From the NCBI GenBank assembly GCA_014238785.1, contig JABAAL010000022.1, positions 1 to 64,000 on the forward strand: DNA of 64,000 nucleotides, given 5' to 3'. A program made the translations under genes and the position numbers. The notes beneath the pieces are model-generated. The model had not been told where the DNA came from, did not search any database, and saw only the letters and a program-made list of their open reading frames with translations. Within the stretch, counting starts at the first letter, position 1. Every line of letters starts with the position of its first letter. Below, piece after piece: positions 26,119 to 37,087 of the stretch. Origin of the DNA: Phycisphaerales bacterium. Lineage in GTDB: Bacteria; Planctomycetota; Phycisphaerae; Phycisphaerales; SM1A02.

Positions 26119-27294
26119 TTGCAAAGCGCTGCGGCAATTAGTGAACACCTTGATACTCGCACCGCTGCGATTGAGGTTGCTGCTTTATTAGAAAACGCAA
26201 TGTCTGGCCATGTAGATTTGGTGTTTGTTTTTGCAAGTTTTCACCATCGCGAAGCACTTGAAGAAGCAATTGCGGACATACGGCAAACACTTTCTCCAAC
26301 AACAATTATAGGTGTGACGACCGAATCAGTTGTTGGTTGTGATTTGGAGTTAGAAGGCGTTGCGGGTCTTTCAGCGATAGCGTTTAATTTACCCGGCACT
26401 ACACTTACACCTTGGACGACAACTCCCAAAAAACCAGTTCCAATATCAAGGCCAGATGAAATACCAAATTGGATTGGCCTTCAGGAAGACACAAAGGCCG
26501 TGTTTTTTTTCGCTGACCCATTTTCCACACCAATTACACGGTTGTTACCCGCTTTGGTGAATTGCAGGGGCAAGGATAAACCATTACCAATCATTGGGGG
26601 CATGGCTTCGGGCGCATCCCAAGCGAGATACAACCGTTTGTTTTTAGATGACCAAGCGCTGCGAAGCGGTGGAGTTGGGTTAACAATCTCTGGCCCACTA
26701 GAACTGGATTGCATTGTGAGCCAAGGATGTAGACCAATCGGCGAACACTTTAGAGTCACTAAAGTGGATGGAAATGTCGTACTTGAACTTGGCGGTAAGC
26801 CAGCTTTGGACGTGCTTCAAAATTTGGCAAAACGTGCCGATGCGAAAGAGCGGGACTTCTTGCAAGGTGGGCTCTTACTCGGTGGAGTGATTGACGAAAA
26901 CCGATCACACTTTGGAAGGGGAGACTTTTTAGTCCGTTCAATTCTTGGCATAGACCGAAAACGCAAGGGTATTGCAGCTGGAGAATTTTATCGACTTGGT
27001 AAAACGGTCCAGTTTCATGTACGTGACCCCCAAACAGCCGTTGAAGATTTGCAGCTTCTTTTAGATTCGCAACAACTTGTAAAGCGACCATTTGCTGGGT
27101 TATTAGTTACTTGTAATGGCAGGGGTAGAAGTTTATTTCACGAAGATGACTATGATTTGAATATTATCCGTGAGCGAATTGGAAAAGTTCCTATTGCAGG
27201 TTTTTTTGCAGCTGGCGAAATTGGACCGATTGGCGGGAAGTCATTTTTACACGGCCACACAGCCTGCTTAACGCTTTTTAGATCAATAGAATAA
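26119..27294 (+). CDS. FIST-domain protein (FIST_N plus FIST_C)
   Basis: 391 aa. The N-terminal FIST domain starts near DLVFVFASFHHREAL and has the IIGVTTESVVGCDLELEG block. The C-terminal FIST_C domain ends in PFAGLLVTCNGRGRSLF and PIAGFFAAGEIGPIGGKSFLHGHTACL, the standard ending. FIST proteins are small-ligand sensors often linked to amino acids. No effector domain is attached. The start is probably the TTG at 26119, six bases after the transaminase stop, with AGGGA overlapping that stop. Pairing with lysine transaminase suggests sensing of lysine or a product (inference). Confidence 0.88.
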   Translation: MQSAAAISEHLDTRTAAIEVAALLENAMSGHVDLVFVFASFHHREALEEAIADIRQTLSPTTIIGVTTESVVGCDLELEGVAGLSAIAFNLPGTTLTPWTTTPKKPVPISRPDEIPNWIGLQEDTKAVFFFADPFSTPITRLLPALVNCRGKDKPLPIIGGMASGASQARYNRLFLDDQALRSGGVGLTISGPLELDCIVSQGCRPIGEHFRVTKVDGNVVLELGGKPALDVLQNLAKRADAKERDFLQGGLLLGGVIDENRSHFGRGDFLVRSILGIDRKRKGIAAGEFYRLGKTVQFHVRDPQTAVEDLQLLLDSQQLVKRPFAGLLVTCNGRGRSLFHEDDYDLNIIRERIGKVPIAGFFAAGEIGPIGGKSFLHGHTACLTLFRSIE

Positions 27295-27298
27295 AGTC

Positions 27299-27895
27299 TT
27301 ATTCAATTGAAAATAGTTTCAAAAAATCACTCTCTCGTACTAACGTTACTTTTTTGAATTTGTAATCCCCAGAAGCATGGGCTGCAAGTGTGATTTTTGT
27401 AAAACTTCCTTCGTTGATTAGTTTTACGTCACCAAACGCGTTTCCTTTAACCATCCTTTGAAGTACCTTCGCTAAATCTCGTCGGTTGTTAATAAAAAAA
27501 GAATGAAATTCTGCAATGCCGTTTTCTCTAGACTCAAAATAATATCTTGCTTCGTCGCTAAGGATTTGATCGAAAAGTAAATCCCAGTTACGGTCACGAA
27601 GACAAGTTAGTAATTGTGACAATATGTGTTCTGGAAGAACGGCGAGAAGCGTTTTTTCACCAGTAAGTTCATCGACCTCTTCGAGTGGTATTGAGTTGAG
27701 GTATTCTTGAGCGGCAGCGCTGTTTTGCCCACCGATCGAGGAATATTCAACGATAGTGCCATCGTCACGAGTGATATGGTTCTTGATATTGTTGCTCATG
27801 CCGTAATGCCAAGCGGGGCGTGTACGATATTCGACTTTTTGCGTTGCACACCCAGCGGCAGCAATGAATATCAGAAGGATTCGAAGAGCAATCAT
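27299..27895 (-). CDS. Predicted lipoprotein, function unknown
   Basis: 198 aa. The N terminus LRILLIFIAAAGC is a signal peptide with a lipobox (AAGC, Cys at about 16). The mature part is mixed helix and strand with no recognised domain. It lies 3 bases downstream of a TolB-like beta-propeller gene on the same strand, so both are probably envelope proteins made together. It ends 4 bases from the stop of the convergent FIST gene. Confidence 0.75.
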   Translation of the reverse strand: MIALRILLIFIAAAGCATQKVEYRTRPAWHYGMSNNIKNHITRDDGTIVEYSSIGGQNSAAAQEYLNSIPLEEVDELTGEKTLLAVLPEHILSQLLTCLRDRNWDLLFDQILSDEARYYFESRENGIAEFHSFFINNRRDLAKVLQRMVKGNAFGDVKLINEGSFTKITLAAHASGDYKFKKVTLVRESDFLKLFSIE

Positions 27896-27898
27896 GAC

Positions 27899-29008
27899 TT
27901 AGTGCCCAGAAACTGAGGGTCCCGCTTCAAGATTGAATAAAAACGGAGCAACCCAGAGTTGGCTCGTCCCAGTTTCTCTCTTGCTCGTCCACATGAGAAG
28001 GGAACCATCTCCATTAAATACCGGAAGTCCATCAAAACCATCCGCATGCGTGATTCGTTGTCGTCGAATCCCGTACCTTGTTGTCCCATCGGTGCTCCCA
28101 TTATCAGCATCGCAAACAAATAGTTCATAATTTCGATGGCTTATCTCACTTGTTGCATAAATAAGGAATCGATTATTAGGATGCCAAAATGGTCCCCAGT
28201 TGACATGTTCGTTGTCGGTAAGTTGAATCTCTTTTTCAATTCCAACAATAGAACCATTGTCGTCGAACTTTAATTCTGCAACATAGAGTTGGAGTAAGTC
28301 ATTTCCGCGACGATCAGAACGGTAAACGATACGTTTTCCATCAGGCGAAAAGAAGGGGCCTCCATCGTATCCAGTGTCACCTACGACAAGCCGATCTATT
28401 CCGGTTTTGAGGTCGGTTATATAAATATCACCAGAGCCTGAAGCGAGGGAACAATACACGAGGTGTCGTGCATCTGGACTCCATGAGCCTTCGGCAAGAT
28501 AGTTTTCATCATCGGTTACAAGAGCAGTTGTTATTCCAGTTTCAAGGTTGTGCGAAACAATGTTCATCTTTGGCGGAAATGCCCAGCGGTATCGACCCGA
28601 ATCTCGTTGGTATCCGGGTATATCTTTATCAACGGGCGGCGTTGTTGTTGTGGCGTACAGCACAAGTGTTTCATCTTGAGGATGAAACCACCCGCATGTA
28701 TTTGCAGAGCCCTCGTTACTTAGTCGAATAATGTTTGAGAGTGCAGTAATTGCTCCCGTATCATCGAAGACTAACTCGCCAAGGTACATACCATAATCAG
28801 TTTCAGGTTCTTGCCCTTTTGTTGGATGTTCGATTGCCTGGAAGATAATGCGTTTTCCAGCGGGATCAAAATAAGACTCACCTGCCTTGAGAAAAACGGC
28901 CGGATCAGTAAGTAATATAGGGATACCAATTGCATCGGTCTCGTCTGGGTGAAGCGTGGTAGTTTGCCCTGCAAGAAGAGAAAGCAATAGTGTCATACAA
29001 TGTGTCAT
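27899..29008 (-). CDS. Exported TolB-like beta-propeller protein (PD40 repeats)
   Basis: 369 aa from the ATG at 29008 (MTHCMTLLLSLLAG signal peptide), with AAGGA about 10 bases upstream. The frame runs on to 29257, but that part is antisense to the pseudouridine synthase gene and is rejected. Several WD40/PD40 blades are visible: SYFDPAGKRIIFQA, SWSPDARHLVYCS, FFSPDGKRIVYRSDRRGND, FWHPNNRFLIYAT and FNGDGSLLMWTS. It is a secreted or periplasmic propeller similar to the TolB C-terminal domain; no TolB N-terminal domain is present, so it is not the Tol-Pal component itself. Confidence 0.85.
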   Translation of the reverse strand: MTHCMTLLLSLLAGQTTTLHPDETDAIGIPILLTDPAVFLKAGESYFDPAGKRIIFQAIEHPTKGQEPETDYGMYLGELVFDDTGAITALSNIIRLSNEGSANTCGWFHPQDETLVLYATTTTPPVDKDIPGYQRDSGRYRWAFPPKMNIVSHNLETGITTALVTDDENYLAEGSWSPDARHLVYCSLASGSGDIYITDLKTGIDRLVVGDTGYDGGPFFSPDGKRIVYRSDRRGNDLLQLYVAELKFDDNGSIVGIEKEIQLTDNEHVNWGPFWHPNNRFLIYATSEISHRNYELFVCDADNGSTDGTTRYGIRRQRITHADGFDGLPVFNGDGSLLMWTSKRETGTSQLWVAPFLFNLEAGPSVSGH

Positions 29009-29022
29009 CGAAGGTATTCCTT

Positions 29023-29691
29023 TTGTCTGAAAGAACCACACATCATACGCTCCCCAAGCTTTTTCCGCACGAAGTCCCCGTCCTCTATCACGACGATTAC
29101 GTAGTAGTTTTAGATAAGCCCTCTGGATTGCTAAGTGTGAAAGGAATAGGAATACATAAAATAGATTGCTTGGCAGTTCGTGTTGCTTCTGCGATTGAAG
29201 GCGCACGAATTGTGCACCGATTAGACATGGATACCTCGGGCGTAATCGTGATGGCAAGAGACGCAGATACCCACCGCGAACTTAGTAGGCAATTTCATGA
29301 TCGAGAAGTTTTAAAAACATACATTGCAGTTGTTGGGGGTGTGCTCAATGAGGACTCTGGACACATTGATATTCCCATACGAAAAGATTTTGATAATCCA
29401 CCTCGGCAATGCGTTGATTTTGAACAAGGAAAACCCTCTCAAACTGATTGGGTGGTTATGGAGCGGTTAGAAGATCGAACTCGACTTGAATTAAAACCGA
29501 AGACAGGGCGATCGCACCAATTGCGAATCCATTTGAGAGAGATAGGACACGCAATTCTTGGCGACGATTTATATGCAAGCAAAGAGCTGCAAGTACTTGC
29601 CCCGCGCTTGATGTTGCATGCAGAGACACTTTCATTCACACATCCTGCGACGAAGAAACAACTGACATTGACCGCAAATTGTCCCTTTTAA
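29023..29691 (+). CDS. RluA-family pseudouridine synthase
   Basis: About 222 aa. The catalytic motif IVHRLDMDTSG contains the essential Asp. DDYVVVLDKPSGLLSV, GRSHQLRIHLREIGHAILGDDLY and RLMLHAETLSFTHP are all family blocks. There is no S4 domain, so it is a short RluA-type enzyme for rRNA or tRNA; the target cannot be read. The start is uncertain: TTG at 29023 has GAAGG 8 bases upstream, while GTG codons at 28990 and 29002 would overlap the divergent TolB-like gene's start at 29008. Confidence 0.88.
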   Translation: MSERTTHHTLPKLFPHEVPVLYHDDYVVVLDKPSGLLSVKGIGIHKIDCLAVRVASAIEGARIVHRLDMDTSGVIVMARDADTHRELSRQFHDREVLKTYIAVVGGVLNEDSGHIDIPIRKDFDNPPRQCVDFEQGKPSQTDWVVMERLEDRTRLELKPKTGRSHQLRIHLREIGHAILGDDLYASKELQVLAPRLMLHAETLSFTHPATKKQLTLTANCPF

Positions 29692-29716
29692 AAACTATCC
29701 CACGGGTCGTTAATTT

Positions 29717-29781
29717 GGAAGCACTTATTCAAGCAACGTCGCATTGCTGGGCAATGTTTGAGCCAGACGGATAGTGCTTCC
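29717..29781. other. Nested inverted repeats, possible structured RNA between rluA-like and clpC
   Basis: Outer arms GGAAGCACT and AGTGCTTCC (29717-29725 with 29773-29781) enclose CATTGC-TGG-GCAATG (29742-29756). There is a further short TTCAA/TTGAG pairing between them. The terminator at 29811-29843 follows. No ORF covers it. Confidence 0.45.
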
Positions 29782-29810
29782 TCCCTGTCTCTAACCCACG
29801 GCGGCAATTA

Positions 29811-29843
29811 AAACGGCACGAAGCGTAAAGCTTTGTGCCGTTT
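29811..29843 (-). terminator. Bidirectional intrinsic terminator between the rluA-like gene and clpC
   Basis: AAACGGCAC-G-AAGC and GCTT-T-GTGCCGTTT form a 14-pair stem with one G-U and a 5-nt loop. On the minus strand the stem is followed by TTTTAATT, so it best fits clpC, which stops at 29869; it may also serve the convergent gene. Confidence 0.8.
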
Positions 29844-29868
29844 AGTTACTCATGTAGTATCTGTTGAA

Positions 29869-32394
<2,526 letters not shown>

Positions 32395-32409
32395 AGTTCA
32401 ATTCTCCAA

Positions 32410-32435
32410 CCCGCCATGATATGCGGGATATGCTT
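32410..32435 (-). promoter_or_regulatory. Leader hairpin and shared 12-mer upstream of clpC
   Basis: CCCGC/GCGGG (32410-32414 with 32423-32427) forms a short hairpin just before the GGAGA ribosome site. It overlaps AAGCATATCCCG (minus strand, 32424-32435), a 12-mer also found at the same place before the coiled-coil gene (24465-24476). No CIRCE or CtsR box was seen. Confidence 0.35.
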
Positions 32436-32645
32436 CCTGAGGGCATAAAAAGTGGTGTCCTAAGTAAACAATCGGTGCAACTCTTGTTCCATTTGAGAAC
32501 TTCTCGAGATTATGAGAAAAAAGCGTAGAAAGTCCAAAAAACAGGTACGACTTACTTTTCCTCTGACTTCATGACAACGGTTTTTCAATTGTGCGCCAAT
32601 CTGGCATGAACGATTACTATGACGCAGAATCAAAGTAATTCTACC

Positions 32646-33347
32646 TTAGTCTAGCTGAGTAATATTTCCACCACGCAAATGGACAATAACATCCCCACGA
32701 TTGGCAATTTCCATATTGTGCGTGACCATGACAATTGTGAGCCCATCTTGGTGTAATGCGCCAAGGACATCAAGTATGCCATCCCCAGTCTCTTCGTCTA
32801 GATTTCCAGTGGGCTCGTCAGCGAGAAGGATAGAAGGGTTATTGACAAGAGCTCTAGCAATTGCAACTCGTTGTCTTTCTCCACCTGAAAGTTCTCGAGG
32901 GCGGTGGGTAAAGCGATGGCTCAAACCAAATTGGTCGAGTAAATGTTCTGCTTGATTCTTCGCCTCGCTTGTAGTAGTGAATGAGCCACCAATCATTGTC
33001 GGTAGAATGGCATTTTCTAAAACTGTTAATTCGGGGAGAAGATGATAAAACTGAAAAACAAAACCAACGTGATTATTTCGATAGGCATTAATTTGCCGGT
33101 TTGATTTTGCCCACACGGATTCACCATTGAATAATACTTCTCCACCTTGTTGATCAGGTCGATCTAGTCCGCCAAGAAGGTGTAATAATGTTGATTTTCC
33201 AGAACCACTTGACCCAAGAATAGTTGTCCACTGACCTTGGTGAATTTGCAAAGATGCAGCATGCAACACAGGTACCTGAGAACGACCAAGTTTGTACGTT
33301 TTTTTGAGGTTAATACCTTCAAGTATGAGTGAATTAGTATTACTCAT
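32646..33347 (-). CDS. lolD: ABC transporter ATPase, LolD type
   Basis: 233 aa. Walker A GSSGSGKS (45-52), signature LSGGERQR, Walker B ILLADEPTGNLD and H-loop VTHN are present, and the YRNNHVGFVFQFYHLLPELTVLEN Q-loop region is of the LolD/MacB kind. It powers the FtsX-type permease encoded just upstream (8-base overlap). Together they would release lipoproteins from the inner membrane, but MacB/FtsE-like roles cannot be excluded. Confidence 0.88.
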   Translation of the reverse strand: MSNTNSLILEGINLKKTYKLGRSQVPVLHAASLQIHQGQWTTILGSSGSGKSTLLHLLGGLDRPDQQGGEVLFNGESVWAKSNRQINAYRNNHVGFVFQFYHLLPELTVLENAILPTMIGGSFTTTSEAKNQAEHLLDQFGLSHRFTHRPRELSGGERQRVAIARALVNNPSILLADEPTGNLDEETGDGILDVLGALHQDGLTIVMVTHNMEIANRGDVIVHLRGGNITQLD

Positions 33348-35145
33348 GACGTAGCGCCTTCACAGGATCGGTATCTGCTGCTTTTGCAGCGGGAATGAGT
33401 GCACCAAGTAAACAAAATAAGATTGCGCCACCTACCGTGAATAAACTCGAGCCCCAATCCAGTTCATTTGGAATTCTTGAAAAGTAATACACCGAAGCAT
33501 CCCAGACAACGATTCCGCCAATGTGGCGAATAAACAAAATTAACCCACCGATTCCGCCTAACGTAATAAAACCGAGTGAACCTAACACAATCGGAAGCAT
33601 CTGTCCTTTAAGCATTTTTACAACCGTATACGTCCCGAAACAAATGGACAAAGCGAAACAAACTATTGCAATCGAGAGCGGTGGATTTCCCATCGCGTCG
33701 TGAATTGCATTGATATTTTTTGTGATGAGCCATCCGCTAAAGAGTCCAAGGAAAGAACCAACTATTCCAATAACAGCACTATATTGGAGGAAAATCCAAA
33801 CAATGCTTGCTCGCGAGGCACCGATGGAACGCAAAATTCCAATGTCCCTTGTTTTTTCAAAAACTATTGACCAAAATATAGAGAGTATGAGTGCAGCAAC
33901 AACAAGGTACACAATGGAGAACAACGTTCGCATTACTTCGCGTTCTTTTTCAACTGGCCCTGTAAAACTTCTTTGTTGCTCTTCGCGAGTTTGAATAATC
34001 AAACCAGGGTCATGGCTCGAAGGTGGCAAGACAACGGTCTCATACGAAAAGCTCGAAGAAAAGTCGTCATATATGGTGCGCACAATTTCTCGAAGCACTT
34101 CCCCCTTAACCCCTGGAACTCCACGAATAAGGATGCTCGTGGATCGTGCGGGGTCAACTCCAATGATTGTGGCGGGGTCATCTAGGTCAACAATTTTAGC
34201 TTCATCCATGTGGAGTAATGATTGAGCGACATCTATTGGAATAAAAATAAGAGATTCATCTATTGCGAACACACCAGATTGAAATTCATTGACGAATGGC
34301 ATGATGATTGATTCTGGTTCAATAATTCCGCCCTTTGCGTCAACTGGCAGCATTGTTAACGTACCTTCAAATCGAGGAGCCCACCAATAATCGTTTCGAG
34401 AGACTTGATATGTCCCGTTTTTCATACGTACGTTGCCATCATTGACGTGCAACCCTAAAACAATTCCTGGCTTTCCATTCCTCGAAAGGTCGAGCCCTTG
34501 TTGTTGCAATGCATCCTCACCTGAAAGTCGTACATCAAAAGAAAGGACAGTGTTCCATTGTTCCTCGTTTAGAAGCGCTTTTGTATTTTCCAAAAAATTT
34601 GCTTCAACAAAATTAAGTGTGTGAGATGCTGATTTGATCAGATCAACAAACTCAATCCATAATTCGGGGCTCAGCAATGATTGTAAAGTTTCTTCGTTAT
34701 TTGCAATCGCGTCTAAGAGCAGCCAATCCCGTTGGTTCGTTGTGGGATTTTTCCACTGTAACGAATTTTTATAATCGGTAACTTTTGCAAACGTCTTTGG
34801 CTCGATTCCCCAAACTTGAACTGTTTCGCTCTGCTTTACATTCGAATTTGGGTAAGGCATTCTCAACAATCCCCAACCATCTACAATCGGAGTTGCAGCG
34901 AGAACTTGTTCATTTTTCTCGAGCCGGTTTACGAGTTTTTCGTAATGTGGGATTCCAGAAATGCCGTTTGAAATAATGACATCACCCATCAGTGTTTTCC
35001 CCGAGGATTGCACCATGTCAAGGAACCCAGTCATCACCGAGACGACCACAATGACAAGCGCAACGCAGAGTGCAACCGCTGCAACAGCAATGAGCGGAAT
35101 AACTCTGCTTGTTAAATACCTAGATGTAAGGAGTGTTTGATACAC
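33340..35145 (-). CDS. ABC transporter permease, LolC/LolE (FtsX) type
   Basis: 601 aa, longer than LolC/LolE (~400). It has an N-terminal helix (VIPLIAVAAVALCVALVIVVVSVMTGF), a large periplasmic domain of about 350 residues, then FtsX helices including SIVFEKTRDIGILRSIGASRASI and the C-terminal PAAKAADTDPVKALRHE end shared by this family. Two extra hydrophobic segments (LSIAIVCFALSICFGTY and PIVLGSLGFITLGGIGGLILFI) appear between helices 3 and 4. One permease gene would form homodimers. It follows an NAD(P)HX epimerase gene by 15 bases and overlaps lolD. Confidence 0.85.
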   Translation of the reverse strand: MYQTLLTSRYLTSRVIPLIAVAAVALCVALVIVVVSVMTGFLDMVQSSGKTLMGDVIISNGISGIPHYEKLVNRLEKNEQVLAATPIVDGWGLLRMPYPNSNVKQSETVQVWGIEPKTFAKVTDYKNSLQWKNPTTNQRDWLLLDAIANNEETLQSLLSPELWIEFVDLIKSASHTLNFVEANFLENTKALLNEEQWNTVLSFDVRLSGEDALQQQGLDLSRNGKPGIVLGLHVNDGNVRMKNGTYQVSRNDYWWAPRFEGTLTMLPVDAKGGIIEPESIIMPFVNEFQSGVFAIDESLIFIPIDVAQSLLHMDEAKIVDLDDPATIIGVDPARSTSILIRGVPGVKGEVLREIVRTIYDDFSSSFSYETVVLPPSSHDPGLIIQTREEQQRSFTGPVEKEREVMRTLFSIVYLVVAALILSIFWSIVFEKTRDIGILRSIGASRASIVWIFLQYSAVIGIVGSFLGLFSGWLITKNINAIHDAMGNPPLSIAIVCFALSICFGTYTVVKMLKGQMLPIVLGSLGFITLGGIGGLILFIRHIGGIVVWDASVYYFSRIPNELDWGSSLFTVGGAILFCLLGALIPAAKAADTDPVKALRHE

Positions 35146-35160
35146 GAAATGAACATCGTA

Positions 35161-35853
35161 CTAAGTTCCAGAAAAAGCGTACTTTTCTAGTAATTCGCTG
35201 GGACATCCAATAGAAGAAATGAGGACTTCGCCGATATATTTTCCTGCTGATTTATTCAAAAATCCCTTTTTTAATCCAACAAACGAAACGGTCATTGTTG
35301 CATGAATTGAGCAGCCAAGAGGTCGCCCAGAGTCGCAATCGAGCCCTGAAGGAATGTCCAAAGCGATGCAAGTGGCATTGCTTTCGTTCATAGACTGGAT
35401 TACTTGACTGTTCATTCCTTCAACCGTACGGTCGAGTCCAGTTCCAAAAAGAGCATCAATGAGAAGGGTAGCATTGGACGCGCAGTCGCTTGACCAGTCT
35501 TCTATGTGTATTCCCATCGAGTCACAAATTGTTGCATTTGTTATGGCATCTTGTGTTTTTGGTTTAGCCACCTGCAAGATGGAAACGCCGCACCCATTAT
35601 TTGAAAGATGCCTCGCCACAACATAGCCATCCCCTCCGTTGTTACCACTGCCACATACGACAACAATAGTGGCAAGTAATGGTTCTGCAATGGTTTTTAC
35701 GAGTATTTCTGCGGCTCCTCTTCCAGCATTCTCCATAAGTACAATGCTTGGGATGTTGTACTGTTCAACAGCATCAGTATCAATAGCTTGAAGTGCTTCT
35801 CGTGAAAATACGAGAGTTTGCTTGTTTGATGTGCTCGAGAACATTCCGTGCAT
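35161..35853 (-). CDS. nnrE: NAD(P)H-hydrate epimerase (YjeF N-terminal domain)
   Basis: About 230 aa single-domain protein. It has the VLMENAGRGAAE block, the phosphate loop VVCGSGNNGGDGYVVARHL, LLIDALFGTGLDR and ALDIPSGLDCDSG, all standard for the YjeF_N/NnrE fold. It interconverts the S and R forms of damaged, hydrated NAD(P)H for repair. The dehydratase domain (NnrD) is not fused. I chose the ATG at 35853; 35844 is also in frame, and 35898 would overlap the divergent glycosyltransferase. Confidence 0.88.
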   Translation of the reverse strand: MHGMFSSTSNKQTLVFSREALQAIDTDAVEQYNIPSIVLMENAGRGAAEILVKTIAEPLLATIVVVCGSGNNGGDGYVVARHLSNNGCGVSILQVAKPKTQDAITNATICDSMGIHIEDWSSDCASNATLLIDALFGTGLDRTVEGMNSQVIQSMNESNATCIALDIPSGLDCDSGRPLGCSIHATMTVSFVGLKKGFLNKSAGKYIGEVLISSIGCPSELLEKYAFSGT

Positions 35854-35878
35854 GATAACTAAGGTAAAATACAGATAC

Positions 35879-37087
35879 ATGCCTATTATTGAAATCATTT
35901 CATTGGTTTTGGGTACCCTTGTAACAATATCCCTTTGTTTATGGATCGGGCTTGGCTATCGTCTCTGGACAATGAACCGAATGAAACCTGTAGTTAGAGA
36001 AGGGCTCGCCTTACCAAATCCAACTTCTGCAACGGTGACCATTGTCGTACCTGCGCATAACGAAGAGAGAGTAATTGATCGATGCGCTATTTCTCTTCGA
36101 AAACAAACGCATCAGAATCTTCAAATAATATTTGTGCTTGATAGGTGTACGGATTCGACGCTTGAAATAATTAAAAAACATGCAGCAGAAGATGAACGAA
36201 TTTGCATAATTGAAAACGAAGCATGCCCAGAGGGATGGGCTGGAAAATGCAATGCTGCACGTATTGGTGCTTTAAAAGCAACTGGCGAATGGTTGCTTTT
36301 TACCGATGCAGACACAATGTTCGATAAGGAACTTGTTCGATGCGCTGTTGCCTCAGCGATACATAGAGGCGCTTCTTTATTGAGTCTATTAAGTTCACTC
36401 ACAATTACAAAAAATTTCGAGCGAATAGTGCAGCCTATTGCAAGCACCTTGTTAGTTAGACAATATCCCATAGATCGAATTAATCGAGAAGAGAGACCAA
36501 GGCCTTTTGCAAATGGGCAATTTTTGTTATTTGATAGAAAAACGTACCAAGATATCGGAGGCCACGACGCAGTTAAAGAGCATTTACTTGAAGATATTGC
36601 CTTTGCAAGACACCTCTGTTACAACAGTCTTGGAAAAGTGCAAGTTTTATTTGCAGACGGTATGTTGCAGTGTTCCATGTACCCAACATTTTCAGCATTC
36701 CAAGCTGGTTGGAAACGAATATATATAGAAGCAGCGTCAAAAAATGTTAAACGTCTTCGGCAGAGCGCCATTCTTGCGTTAATCGTTGGTGTATTGTTTC
36801 CGGTAGCAGGGGTGGCAGGCATTTTTGTAGGAATGCAAGTTTCACCGCTTCTCTTTTGGGAATCGATTGCTTCGTTGATTTCAGCATTCTTGGCTATTGC
36901 ATGGTTGTATAGAATTAACAACGCGCCAGTTATATTTGCACTGTTTGCCCCCCTTGGTGCAGCAGTAGTTGCAAAAATATTTTTAAATGCAGCGTTTACA
37001 CTGAAACATAGAATCCCAATTCGCTGGGGCGGGAAAAAATATATCTTGGAGCCAAAAAATAATGAAAATCCTGCTAACAAACGATGA
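35879..37087 (+). CDS. Membrane-bound family 2 glycosyltransferase (HpnB/CrtQ-like)
   Basis: 402 aa from the ATG at 35879. An N-terminal helix is followed by a GT-A domain with TIVVPAHNEERVIDRCAISL, the metal site LFTDADTMF, and the acceptor block EHLLEDIAFAR (ED motif). Three or four C-terminal helices follow. The arrangement matches hopene-associated HpnB-like and carotenoid CrtQ-like transferases; the acceptor is not known. Its 3' end overlaps surE by 26 bases. Confidence 0.82.
   Translation: MPIIEIISLVLGTLVTISLCLWIGLGYRLWTMNRMKPVVREGLALPNPTSATVTIVVPAHNEERVIDRCAISLRKQTHQNLQIIFVLDRCTDSTLEIIKKHAAEDERICIIENEACPEGWAGKCNAARIGALKATGEWLLFTDADTMFDKELVRCAVASAIHRGASLLSLLSSLTITKNFERIVQPIASTLLVRQYPIDRINREERPRPFANGQFLLFDRKTYQDIGGHDAVKEHLLEDIAFARHLCYNSLGKVQVLFADGMLQCSMYPTFSAFQAGWKRIYIEAASKNVKRLRQSAILALIVGVLFPVAGVAGIFVGMQVSPLLFWESIASLISAFLAIAWLYRINNAPVIFALFAPLGAAVVAKIFLNAAFTLKHRIPIRWGGKKYILEPKNNENPANKR

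Noticed and set aside
27899..29257. N-terminal extension of the TolB-like protein to 29257
   Set aside because: It is antisense to the conserved pseudouridine synthase; a signal peptide starts at 29008.
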